Origin: Fontibacterium sp038145245
GTDB taxonomy: Bacteria; Pseudomonadota; Alphaproteobacteria; Pelagibacterales; Pelagibacteraceae
Assembly (NCBI GenBank): GCA_038145245.1
Contig: JAYQPI010000012.1
Span: forward strand, 1 to 21,005
Direction: 5' to 3'
DNA: 21,005 nucleotides
A program made the position numbers and the translations under genes. Each line of letters begins with the position of its first letter. Position 1 is the first letter of the stretch. Positions 6,162-14,578 of the stretch are shown in pieces. The notes beneath the pieces were generated by a model. It was not told the origin of the DNA, searched no databases, and worked only from the letters and a program-made list of their open reading frames with translations.

Positions 6162-9022
6162 TGAGAGATTTAAGTAATTCTAGAGAATTTATTGGACGTC
6201 ATATTGGCCCATCAGACGAACATGTCAGAATTATGCTTTCATATTTAAATGTTAAATCATTAGATGAATTTATTAAAAAGATTGTTCCAGATAAAATTTT
6301 AGAAAAAGAAGACCTAAAATTAGATGATGCTATTTCAGAAGATAAAGCTCTTAAATTATTAAAACAAATTTCTCAAAAAAATAAAATTTATAAAAATTAT
6401 TTGGGAGCAGGATATTATGGAACTATCACTCCTAATGTTATTTTAAGAAATGTACTAGAAAACCCAGGATGGTATACCGCTTATACTCCTTATCAGCCGG
6501 AAGTTGCGCAAGGAAGATTGGAGATGTTATTAAATTTTCAGCAAATGATTATTGATCTTACCAAGATGGATATCGCAAATGCATCACTGCTTGATGAAGG
6601 AACAGCTGCAGCAGAAGCAGTAGGTTTATGTCAAAGAACTAATACAGATAATTTAAATAAAATTTTTGTTTCTAATAGATGTAATCTTCAAACAATTGAT
6701 GTAGTTAAAACCAGAGCAGAACCTTTTGGCCTTGAAATAATTGTAGGCGATTATGATGTAGATCTTCCCAAATTAGATAATTTGTTATGTGCAATCGTTC
6801 AATATCCAGATTCACTTGGTAGTATTTATAATTTAAAAGAAATTATCGATATTATTCATAATAAAAAAGGCAAAGCCATTGTTATAACTGATTTACTAGC
6901 TCTGACTTTAATTAAGCCTCCAGGAGAAGTAGGTGCTGACATTGTAGTTGGAAACTCGCAAAGATTTGGTGTGCCTATGGGATACGGAGGTCCCCATGCT
7001 GCTTTTTTTGCAACTAAAGATGAATTTAAAAGATCGATGCCTGGGAGAATTATAGGTGTTTCTGTTGATAGAAAAAATAAACAAGCATTAAGGATGGCTT
7101 TGCAGACTCGTGAACAACATATACGAAGAGAAAAAGCAACCAGCAACATTTGCACTGCTCAAGCATTACTTTCAATTATGGCAGTTGCCTATGCAATTTA
7201 TCATGGTCCTGAAGGGATAAAAAAAATAGCTGAGCGAACAGCTGGAATTGCAAATTTATTTGCTCAGGGGATACAAAAAAATAATTTTAAAATAATTTCT
7301 CAAAATTATTTTGATACCGTGACTATATTTACTGGGGATGAAACAGAAGATTTTTATAAAAAAGCTTTAGCTAAAAAAATTAATATTAGAAAACTAAAAG
7401 ATTCAATCAGTATTTCTTTTGATGAGACTTCTGAAATTAATGATTTAAAAGATTTATTTGATGTATTTGGTATTAATGAAAAAATATCTAACGAGACTAA
7501 TATTGATCAGATTTCTAAAGAATTCTTAAGAACATCAAATTATTTAACTCATGAAGTATTCAATTCTTATCATTCAGAAACTGAAATGCTTCGATATTTA
7601 AAACGTCTGGAAGATAAAGATATTTCCTTAAATAGATCAATGATTGCATTAGGTTCTTGCACAATGAAATTAAATGCAGTTGCAGAAATGATCCCAGTTA
7701 CTTGGCCTGAATTTGGATCTCTTCATCCATTTGTCCCAGTAGATCAAGCAGAAGGTTATCATCTAATGTTTAATGATTTATCTAAAATGCTTTGTGAAAT
7801 TACTGGATTTACTAAAGTTTCTCTGCAACCCAATTCTGGTGCCCAAGGAGAATATTCAGGTTTGATGGTTATTAGAAAATATCATTTATCTAATGGCGAT
7901 AAAAATAGAAATGTTTGTCTTATCCCAAGTTCAGCGCATGGAACAAATCCTGCAAGTGCACAAATGGCTGGAATGAGAGTTGTGGTTATTAATTGCGATA
8001 AAGATGGTAATGTTGATTTTGAAGATCTTAAAAATAAAGCAATAGAGCATTCAAAAAATTTAGCCGCATTAATGGTCACCTATCCATCCACACATGGAGT
8101 ATTTGAGGAACAAATCACAGATATCTGTAAAGTTATTCATGACAACGGTGGACAAGTTTATATGGATGGCGCGAATTTGAATGCACTTGTTGGAATTGCA
8201 AAACCAGGAAAGTTTGGACCTGATGTTTGTCATATGAACTTACACAAAACATTTTGCATTCCTCATGGGGGTGGAGGACCAGGAATGGGACCTATAGGAG
8301 TTGCACATCATTTAGAGAAATTTTTACCAAATCATCAAGTAATAAAAGAAAATTCAGGACCTAGTACAGGTATGGGCGCTGTATCATCTGCCCCATGGGG
8401 AAGCGCATGTATTCTTCCAATATCATGGATGTATATAAAAATGATGGGAATAACAGGACTTAAAAGAGCAACTCAAATAGCAATTTTAAATGCGAATTAT
8501 ATTTCAAAAAAATTATCTGAACATTTTAGCACGTTATATAAAGGTAAAAATGGATTTGTTGCTCATGAGTGTATTATAGATTTGAAATCTATTAAGGCTG
8601 AAACAGGAGTTAGCGAAGAAGATATTGCGAAAAGATTAATAGATTATGGTTTTCATGCTCCAACGATGTCCTGGCCAGTTGCTGGAACTTTAATGATCGA
8701 ACCTACTGAAAGTGAAAGCCTGAGTGAATTAAATAGATTTTGTGATGCATTAATTAATATTAAAAAAGAAATTAATATGATTAAAAATAAATTATTCGAT
8801 GTTAAGGATAATCCCCTTAAAAACGCACCGCACACATTTCTTGAACTTTCAACAGATGTTTGGGAACATAAGTATACTAGAGAACAAGCAGCCTTTCCTT
8901 TGCAATATTTAAAAAATAATAAATATTGGGCGCCAGTTTCAAGAGTAGATAATGTCTACGGCGATAGAAATCTCGTTTGTAGCTGCCCAAGCTTAGAAAG
9001 TTACAAAGAAGAAGCGGCATAA
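6161..9022 (+). CDS. gcvP: Glycine dehydrogenase (decarboxylating), P-protein
   Basis: PLP enzyme that decarboxylates glycine and loads the aminomethyl group onto lipoyl-GcvH. At 953 residues this is the single-chain form, with N-terminal (FIGRHIGPSDEH at the start) and C-terminal halves fused, rather than the split GcvPA/GcvPB type. The PLP lysine is Lys696 in MNLHKTFCIPHGGGGPG. Other visible signatures include GYYGTITPNVI near residue 84, EQHIRREKATSNICTAQ near 316-332, SLNRSMIALGSCTMKLN near 490, and EPTESES near 847. It is the third gene of the riboswitch-controlled operon. The stop codon is directly abutted by the ATG of the following 52-residue gene. No defects seen. Confidence 0.98.
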   Translation: MRDLSNSREFIGRHIGPSDEHVRIMLSYLNVKSLDEFIKKIVPDKILEKEDLKLDDAISEDKALKLLKQISQKNKIYKNYLGAGYYGTITPNVILRNVLENPGWYTAYTPYQPEVAQGRLEMLLNFQQMIIDLTKMDIANASLLDEGTAAAEAVGLCQRTNTDNLNKIFVSNRCNLQTIDVVKTRAEPFGLEIIVGDYDVDLPKLDNLLCAIVQYPDSLGSIYNLKEIIDIIHNKKGKAIVITDLLALTLIKPPGEVGADIVVGNSQRFGVPMGYGGPHAAFFATKDEFKRSMPGRIIGVSVDRKNKQALRMALQTREQHIRREKATSNICTAQALLSIMAVAYAIYHGPEGIKKIAERTAGIANLFAQGIQKNNFKIISQNYFDTVTIFTGDETEDFYKKALAKKINIRKLKDSISISFDETSEINDLKDLFDVFGINEKISNETNIDQISKEFLRTSNYLTHEVFNSYHSETEMLRYLKRLEDKDISLNRSMIALGSCTMKLNAVAEMIPVTWPEFGSLHPFVPVDQAEGYHLMFNDLSKMLCEITGFTKVSLQPNSGAQGEYSGLMVIRKYHLSNGDKNRNVCLIPSSAHGTNPASAQMAGMRVVVINCDKDGNVDFEDLKNKAIEHSKNLAALMVTYPSTHGVFEEQITDICKVIHDNGGQVYMDGANLNALVGIAKPGKFGPDVCHMNLHKTFCIPHGGGGPGMGPIGVAHHLEKFLPNHQVIKENSGPSTGMGAVSSAPWGSACILPISWMYIKMMGITGLKRATQIAILNANYISKKLSEHFSTLYKGKNGFVAHECIIDLKSIKAETGVSEEDIAKRLIDYGFHAPTMSWPVAGTLMIEPTESESLSELNRFCDALINIKKEINMIKNKLFDVKDNPLKNAPHTFLELSTDVWEHKYTREQAAFPLQYLKNNKYWAPVSRVDNVYGDRNLVCSCPSLESYKEEAA

Positions 9023-9181
9023 ATGAAATTAGAATTACTATATAACCCTGGCAATGTTCTCTGTGACTTTCTTAATATAAAAGATGATCACAAGTTTATA
9101 TTAAGAGTTTTTGTAAATTTAACTTATTATGGACATATATTAGCAGCTCTTGCTTTATTGTATGTAAAAGTAACCAGTTAA
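9023..9181 (+). CDS. Small hypothetical protein, 52 aa, one likely membrane segment
   Basis: I do not recognise this protein. The ATG follows the gcvP stop with no gap (TAAATG) and the frame runs 52 codons to a TAA at 9179-9181, two bases before the tspO ATG, so it exactly fills the space between two genes. The translation starts MKLELLYNPGNVLCDF, continues with a charged KDDHK patch at 20-24 and ends in a hydrophobic stretch at about residues 25-50 with few charges, consistent with one transmembrane helix or hairpin. A frame that fits so snugly between gcvP and tspO is unlikely to be accidental. It may be translationally coupled to gcvP; function unknown. Confidence 0.65.
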   Translation: MKLELLYNPGNVLCDFLNIKDDHKFILRVFVNLTYYGHILAALALLYVKVTS

Positions 9182-9183
9182 TT

Positions 9184-9675
9184 ATGAGAAAGATTAAATC
9201 AAAATCTCAAGGTTATTTAAGTTTAGTCGCAATAGTTTTAGCTACTTTTTTAATAACTTTTCCAGCAGGATTTGTAACAAGAGCAGCTTTAGATCCTTGG
9301 TATTTTAATTTAGTAAAACCAGCTTTTAATCCACCAAATTGGATTTTTGGACCTGTATGGGCATTACTTTATGCAATGATGTCAGTTGCGGCTTGGCTAG
9401 CTTATAAAAAAAGCAAAAATTCAAATAAAATTTTAGTAGTTTATTTTATTCACTTACTAATTAATGCAAGTTGGAGTTATGTTTTTTTTTATTATAAACA
9501 AATTTTTCTTGCGAGCTTTATAATTTCAATCATTATTTTTTTTATTTTATATTTAATGGTTTTATATTCTAAATATAGCAAATCTTCAGTCGTATTAATG
9601 CTACCTTATTTTGCGTGGTCAACATTTGCGCTGTATTTGAATAGTACGATTTATATTCTTAATTCGACCTATTGA
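9184..9675 (+). CDS. tspO: TspO/MBR family tryptophan-rich membrane protein
   Basis: Five-helix membrane protein related to bacterial TspO and the mitochondrial translocator protein. These bind porphyrins and other hydrophobic ligands and, in Rhodobacter, affect pigment and tetrapyrrole regulation. The 163-residue sequence carries the hallmark KPAFNPPNWIFGPVW at 45-59, LYAMM at 62-66, NASWSYVFF at 94-102 and LPYFAWSTFALYLN near 140-153. It has a short Lys-rich N-terminus before the first helix (about 11-32). The start is ATG two bases after the 52-residue gene, so it may be the last gene of the gcv transcription unit. Its 3' end overlaps the opposing ispB gene by 17 bp (9659-9675). Family is certain; ligand and role here are not. 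Confidence 0.93.
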   Translation: MRKIKSKSQGYLSLVAIVLATFLITFPAGFVTRAALDPWYFNLVKPAFNPPNWIFGPVWALLYAMMSVAAWLAYKKSKNSNKILVVYFIHLLINASWSYVFFYYKQIFLASFIISIIIFFILYLMVLYSKYSKSSVVLMLPYFAWSTFALYLNSTIYILNSTY

Positions 9676-10672
9676 TTAAATAAAAAGTTAGTTCTTGAAG
9701 ATTTTTTTTAATTTCAGAATCTTTGAATATATTTAAAGAATCAGAAGATACATTTGAAAAATGCTCAGCTCTTTTTTTACAAATAGCAATCACGCTATAT
9801 TTTTGCATTAAAGATAAAACTTTGTTTAATTCTTCTTCAGTCCTTTTTTCCTGTGAAAAAAATTTTTTAACTAACTTTCGTTCATTGTCATTAGATTTTT
9901 GGAATAAAATAATAATTGGTAAAGTAATTTTACCTTCATAAAAGTCATTACCAATATTTTTGCCAAATGCTTTAGTAGAATTATAATCTAAAATATCATC
10001 ACTAATTTGGAATACGATACCAAGATTAATTCCATAAGATTGTAATGCTTTTTTTTCGTTTTCAGATTTATTTGCAAGACATCCACCCACTTTCATTGCT
10101 GCACCAAATAATGAAGCAGTTTTTTGTGTAACAATATCTAAATAAACTTGCTCAGTAATATCAACTTCGTTTTTATGTTGAAGTTGCAGTACTTCACCTT
10201 GAGCAATCTCTGCTGATACATTTGATAAAAGTTTTAAGACTTCTAGCGAACCAACATCAACCATAATTTCAAAGCATCTACTTAAGAAATAATCTCCAAC
10301 CAAAATAGAAGGTTGATTCCCCCAAATAACATTTGAAGTTTTTTTACCTCTTCTTACTGAACTATTATCAATAACATCGTCATGTAATAAAGTTGCGCTA
10401 TGTATAAGTTCAACGCATGCAGCTAAATGAATATTATGTTCTTCTTTATACTCATTTAATTTAAAACTTGCTAAAGTCAGAATAGATCTTAATCTTTTTC
10501 CACCAGAGTCTAATTGATATAACGTCATTTTACCAATTAGATCGACTTCACTTGATAATTTTATTTTTGTAAATTCTTCTACTTTATCTAATTCTGTATT
10601 AAATATTTCCCTAAGAGAATCATAAGGACTTTTTTTCTGAAACTTCTCTAGTTGAACGATATTATTTTTCAC
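9659..10672 (-). CDS. ispB: Long-chain polyprenyl diphosphate synthase (IspB type)
   Basis: Trans-prenyltransferase that elongates farnesyl/geranyl diphosphate with IPP to the side chain of ubiquinone (octaprenyl or longer). The 337-residue protein has the family length. It shows GGKR at 57-60, the first Asp-rich motif LLHDDVID at 95-102, RRGK at 107-110, a GDYFLSR segment at 126-132, KTASLF at 184-189 and the second Asp-rich motif DDILDY at 225-230. The chain-length specificity cannot be read with certainty. The start is GTG at 10670-10672 (MKNNIVQ). It is divergent from the S49 peptidase gene and convergent with tspO, with a 17-bp overlap of coding ends that leaves no room for a separate terminator. 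Confidence 0.94.
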   Translation of the reverse strand: MKNNIVQLEKFQKKSPYDSLREIFNTELDKVEEFTKIKLSSEVDLIGKMTLYQLDSGGKRLRSILTLASFKLNEYKEEHNIHLAACVELIHSATLLHDDVIDNSSVRRGKKTSNVIWGNQPSILVGDYFLSRCFEIMVDVGSLEVLKLLSNVSAEIAQGEVLQLQHKNEVDITEQVYLDIVTQKTASLFGAAMKVGGCLANKSENEKKALQSYGINLGIVFQISDDILDYNSTKAFGKNIGNDFYEGKITLPIIILFQKSNDNERKLVKKFFSQEKRTEEELNKVLSLMQKYSVIAICKKRAEHFSNVSSDSLNIFKDSEIKKNLQELTFYLINRSN

Positions 10673-10762
10673 GTCGAATTTGTAGCATTAATAATTATAA
10701 ACTTTTATTAAATTTTTATTCTGGAATACTATTAATAAATGTTTAAAAGACATTAAATAAAC

Positions 10763-11575
10763 ATGTTTTCTTTATTTAAATCAAAACCAACAGTCTCTTT
10801 AATTAGATTAAATGGGGTTATAGGAAATGTAGGCAGATTTAGCCAAGGAATGAGCTATGCCAGCCAAAGTGACATTATAAAAAAAGCCTTCGCTTTAAAG
10901 AATATTAAAGCAGTTGTGATTTCTATTAACTCTCCAGGAGGGTCCCCAGTTCAATCTAATCTTTTATATGATCTTATTCGATCTGAGGCAGAGGAAAAAA
11001 AAATTAAAGTTATAACTTATGCTGAAGATGTGGCAGCTTCAGGCGGGTATATGTTGATGTGTGCAGGAGATGAAATTTATGCAAATGCTAATTCAATTGT
11101 TGGATCTATCGGAGTTATTTATTCAGCATTCGGATTTCAAGAGTTAATAAAAAAAATTGGGGTACAAAGAAGAGTACATACCGCAGGAGAAAGCAAGAGC
11201 ATTTTAGATCCATTTTTAGAAGAAAAAAAAGAAGATGTAGAAAAGTTAAAATCTTTGCAAAAAGATTTACATGAAGAATTTATTAATTTAGTCAAAAATA
11301 GTAGAAAAGATAAGTTAAAATCTGAAAATTATTCAGTATTATTTTCTGGAGAGTTTTGGTCTGGAAAAAAATCATTACAACTTGGATTAATTGATGGAGT
11401 CGGAACTTTACAAGAAATTTTAAAACAAAAATTTGGTAAAGATATTAAAGTTAAAAAATTTGAAGCGGCGCAAAGTTGGTTAAAGAGAAAACTTTCCTCA
11501 CAATTACAAGGATCGTATTCAGAAGTTATAAATGAACTGGAAGTAAGATCGATCTGGAACAAATATGGCTTATAA
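10763..11575 (+). CDS. S49 family peptidase (short SppA type)
   Basis: Serine protease of the signal-peptide-peptidase A / protease IV family with a Ser-Lys dyad. The 270-residue protein is the short single-domain form. INSPGGSP lies near residues 54-61, the nucleophile is Ser93 in AASGGYMLMCAGD, and the base is Lys145 in AGESKSILDPF. The 52-residue Ser-Lys spacing equals that of Bacillus subtilis SppA. A FSGEFWSGKKSLQLGLIDG segment closes the domain. There is no clear N-terminal signal peptide or membrane anchor (MFSLFKSKPTVSLIRL), so it may be cytosolic or peripherally bound. It stops two bases before glyQ, and the order S49 peptidase-glyQ-glyS-ppdK is a familiar alphaproteobacterial arrangement. 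Confidence 0.92.
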   Translation: MFSLFKSKPTVSLIRLNGVIGNVGRFSQGMSYASQSDIIKKAFALKNIKAVVISINSPGGSPVQSNLLYDLIRSEAEEKKIKVITYAEDVAASGGYMLMCAGDEIYANANSIVGSIGVIYSAFGFQELIKKIGVQRRVHTAGESKSILDPFLEEKKEDVEKLKSLQKDLHEEFINLVKNSRKDKLKSENYSVLFSGEFWSGKKSLQLGLIDGVGTLQEILKQKFGKDIKVKKFEAAQSWLKRKLSSQLQGSYSEVINELEVRSIWNKYGL

Positions 11576-11577
11576 AA

Positions 11578-12507
11578 ATGGTAATTAAAAAAAAATTAAA
11601 TAAAAAAAAAACTATAACTAAAAAAAAAGTTGTAACTAAAAATAAGTCTAAGTCACAAGATTTATCTTTCCAGGATATTATATTTAAATTACAAAAATTT
11701 TGGTCCGATTATGGTTGCGTAGTGATGCAGCCTTATGACATGGAAGTTGGGGCTGGAACTTTTCATCCTGCAACAACTTTAAGATCACTTGGACCTAGAC
11801 CTTGGAAAACAGCTTATGTTCAGCCATCTAGAAGACCTACAGATGGTCGTTACGGAGACAATCCTAATAGACTTCAACACTATTATCAATTTCAAGTTTT
11901 AATCAAACCATCACCAGAGAATGTACAAAGTCTTTATCTTAGAAGTTTAAGTGCACTTGGAATTAATTACAAAGAGCATGATATTCGTTTTGTAGAAGAT
12001 GATTGGGAAAGTCCTACATTAGGCGCTTCAGGACTTGGATGGGAAGTTTGGTGTGATGGAATGGAAATTACACAATTTACCTATTTTCAACAGATGGCAG
12101 GGTTTGAATGCAAGCCAGTCTCAGCAGAAATTACTTATGGTCTTGAGAGAATTACAATGTTTATTCAAGGAGTAGATAGTGTGTTTGATATTAGATGGAA
12201 TAATGAAGGCATAAAATATGGAGAAGTTTATAAACGTAATGAAAAAGAATTTTCAGCGTATAATTTTGAATTTGCTAATTCAGATAATCTTTTAAAATCA
12301 TTTGCGATGGCAGAGGGTGAGTGTCAGAATTTATTATCTAAAAATTTAGCTCTACCGGCTTATGATCAGTGCTTAAAGGCTAGTCATATCTTTAATACTT
12401 TAGATGCAAGAGGGGTTATATCTGTGACAGAAAGAGCTGGATTTATTAACAAAATTAGAACACTTGTTAAGAGTACAGCAGAAGTTTGGTTAAAGAACTC
12501 TGACTAA
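11578..12507 (+). CDS. glyQ: Glycyl-tRNA synthetase alpha subunit, with Lys-rich N-terminal tail
   Basis: Catalytic subunit of the bacterial alpha2beta2 glycyl-tRNA synthetase. The class II core is well conserved: QPYDMEVGAGTFHP at 51-64, PSRRPTDGRYG at 83-93, NRLQHYYQFQV at 97-107, and downstream DWESPTLG, EITQFTYFQQ and YGLERITMFIQGVDSV. Conservation begins near residue 30; before it lies a tail of about 27 residues containing 12 lysines. This start is forced, because no other ATG, GTG or TTG lies in frame between it and the conserved core. The tail is encoded by A-runs of 9, 10 and 9 bases (11587-11595, 11602-11611, 11620-11628). The stop overlaps the glyS ATG (TAATG). Confidence 0.97.
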   Translation: MVIKKKLNKKKTITKKKVVTKNKSKSQDLSFQDIIFKLQKFWSDYGCVVMQPYDMEVGAGTFHPATTLRSLGPRPWKTAYVQPSRRPTDGRYGDNPNRLQHYYQFQVLIKPSPENVQSLYLRSLSALGINYKEHDIRFVEDDWESPTLGASGLGWEVWCDGMEITQFTYFQQMAGFECKPVSAEITYGLERITMFIQGVDSVFDIRWNNEGIKYGEVYKRNEKEFSAYNFEFANSDNLLKSFAMAEGECQNLLSKNLALPAYDQCLKASHIFNTLDARGVISVTERAGFINKIRTLVKSTAEVWLKNSD

Positions 12508-14573
12508 TGTCTGATTTATTATTAGAATTATATTCAGAGGAAATACCACCTACTTTACAAGAAGATGCTAAGAAGAATATTGCAACAAACTTTACGTCAT
12601 TTTTTGAAAAGCATAATTTTAAAAAAGTTGAAAGTGAAATTTATTCAACTCCAAAAAGATTAATTCTTTATTATAATAATTTACCAACAAATATTAAAAC
12701 TGAAGCAAAGGTTTTAAGAGGTCCAAAAGTTGGAGCGCAAGAACAGGCAATACAAGGTTTTATTAAATCAAATAATTTAGATTTAAAAGATATTTACGAA
12801 GAAGAAACAGATAAAGGAAGATTTATTTTTGCAAAAACACAAATAAAAGAAATACCAGTTATTGAAGAAATTAAGAAAAATATCCCTCATTTTTTAAATG
12901 GCTTACAATGGAGAAAAAAAATGCGATGGGGTAATTATGATCTTTCTTGGGGCAGACCTTTAAAATCAATTTTATGTTTATTTGATAAACAAACTATTTC
13001 ATTTAATTTTTTTCATTTAACATCTACAAATATTACTTATGTAGATGGGCCATTAGAAGATAAGGCAGTTATTATTAAAGATTATACTCATTTTAAAAAA
13101 ATATTATCAGATAAAAAAATTACTTTTGACAATGCCGAAAGAGAGAAATTAATCACTAAAAACATTCAATCATTTCTTAAAAAGAATGATTGTGAATTAG
13201 AAATTAATAATAAACTACTTAAACAAGTTATTAATCTTGTTGAAGATCCCATAGTTTTAAAAGGATCATTTCTAAAAGATTTTTTAAAATTGCCAGAAGA
13301 GCTTCTTATTTTAACAATGCAACATCATCAAAGATATTTTCCTATGCGTTCTATTAATAATCATAAATTAATTAATAATTTTATTGTGGTTGCAAATAAA
13401 GAAGATATTAAAAATAAAATTATAAAAGGAAATGAGAAAGTTCTTACTGCTCGTTTAACAGATGCAAAATTTTTTTGGGAAAAAAATAAAAGTCAAAATT
13501 TAGTCAAACAAGTAAGCAAACTTAAAGGCATTACTTTTTATCAAAGCTTAGGTTCGCTTTATGACAAAACTCAGCGAATAAGAGTTTTAGCTTCATTGAT
13601 CGCAGATATAATTAATTGCAAAAAAGATGATGTAGAAATAGCAGCTTCAATCTGTAAAGCAGATCTAGTTTCGGATTTAGTAGGAGAATATCCAGAACTT
13701 CAAGGTGTACTTGGAAAATATTTTGCAGTCGAGCAGGGTTTCAGTTTAGAAATTGCAAATGCAATTTCTGATCATTATTTACCTGTTGGACCAGAAGATA
13801 AAGTTCCTAAAGAAAAAGTTTCTATCGCGGTTGCGCTTGCTGATAAGATTGATAATTTAGTTGGTTTCTTTGGTATTAACGAAAAACCGACTAGTTCAAA
13901 AGATCCTTATGCGCTGAGAAGATCAGCGTTAGGAATTCTTAGAATATTAATTGAAAATAAAATTTTTATTTCATTAAAAGAATTAATTAATAACTCAAAA
14001 AATTCTTATCTTACTCAGAATGTAAATATAAAAAATCTGAAATTTAATGAGGAAATTTTAGCCTTTATTACAGATCGATTTAAAAACTTGCTTAAAGATC
14101 AAAAAATCAGACCTGATGTTATTGAGTCTGTCTTGTTTAATAGTAGATCCGATGATTATTTTTCATTGTTTACTAAGATCAAAAATTTAAACAAAGTAGT
14201 AAAGAGTAATGACGGGCAAAATGTCATTGCAGTTTATAAAAGATGCTCAAATATTTTAGAGCAATCCAAGAAAGAACTTAAGCAAGAATTTTATGGTGAT
14301 CCAGACACAGTTTTATTTAAATATAATGAAGAAAATTTTTTATTAGAAAAAATAAATGAAATTAGAGAACATTATACAACTCCTGCACGATTAAGAACTG
14401 TAGAGCAGACGATGAGTTTATTAGCTGGCACAAAAGGTTTTGTTGATAAGTTTTTTGATAACGTAAAAGTTAATGATGAAAATGAGCAGATCAAAAAAAA
14501 CAGACTAGAGTTACTATTCCTATTGTGCAAAACTTTTGATAGTTTTGCTGACTTTTCAAAATTTGAGGTTTAA
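12507..14573 (+). CDS. glyS: Glycyl-tRNA synthetase beta subunit
   Basis: Beta subunit of the alpha2beta2 glycyl-tRNA synthetase, which binds tRNA(Gly) and is needed for charging by GlyQ. The 688-residue length is normal. It begins with LLLELYSEEIPP, the usual opening of the family, and contains KRLILYYNN near 49-57, LRGPKVGAQEQA near 74, a QHHQRYFPM motif near 270, and DPYALRRSALGILRIL from residue 466. The C-terminal part (about 570-688) is helical and fits the tRNA anticodon-binding module. It overlaps glyQ by one base, so the two subunits are probably made by coupled translation, which suits their equimolar complex. It ends five bases before ppdK. Confidence 0.97.
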   Translation: MSDLLLELYSEEIPPTLQEDAKKNIATNFTSFFEKHNFKKVESEIYSTPKRLILYYNNLPTNIKTEAKVLRGPKVGAQEQAIQGFIKSNNLDLKDIYEEETDKGRFIFAKTQIKEIPVIEEIKKNIPHFLNGLQWRKKMRWGNYDLSWGRPLKSILCLFDKQTISFNFFHLTSTNITYVDGPLEDKAVIIKDYTHFKKILSDKKITFDNAEREKLITKNIQSFLKKNDCELEINNKLLKQVINLVEDPIVLKGSFLKDFLKLPEELLILTMQHHQRYFPMRSINNHKLINNFIVVANKEDIKNKIIKGNEKVLTARLTDAKFFWEKNKSQNLVKQVSKLKGITFYQSLGSLYDKTQRIRVLASLIADIINCKKDDVEIAASICKADLVSDLVGEYPELQGVLGKYFAVEQGFSLEIANAISDHYLPVGPEDKVPKEKVSIAVALADKIDNLVGFFGINEKPTSSKDPYALRRSALGILRILIENKIFISLKELINNSKNSYLTQNVNIKNLKFNEEILAFITDRFKNLLKDQKIRPDVIESVLFNSRSDDYFSLFTKIKNLNKVVKSNDGQNVIAVYKRCSNILEQSKKELKQEFYGDPDTVLFKYNEENFLLEKINEIREHYTTPARLRTVEQTMSLLAGTKGFVDKFFDNVKVNDENEQIKKNRLELLFLLCKTFDSFADFSKFEV

Positions 14574-14578
14574 AAAAA

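Noticed and set aside
6856..7155. 99-codon minus-strand open frame inside gcvP
   Set aside because: It is a shadow of conserved gcvP coding sequence; the translation looks like reverse-complement noise rich in Leu, Ser and Pro.
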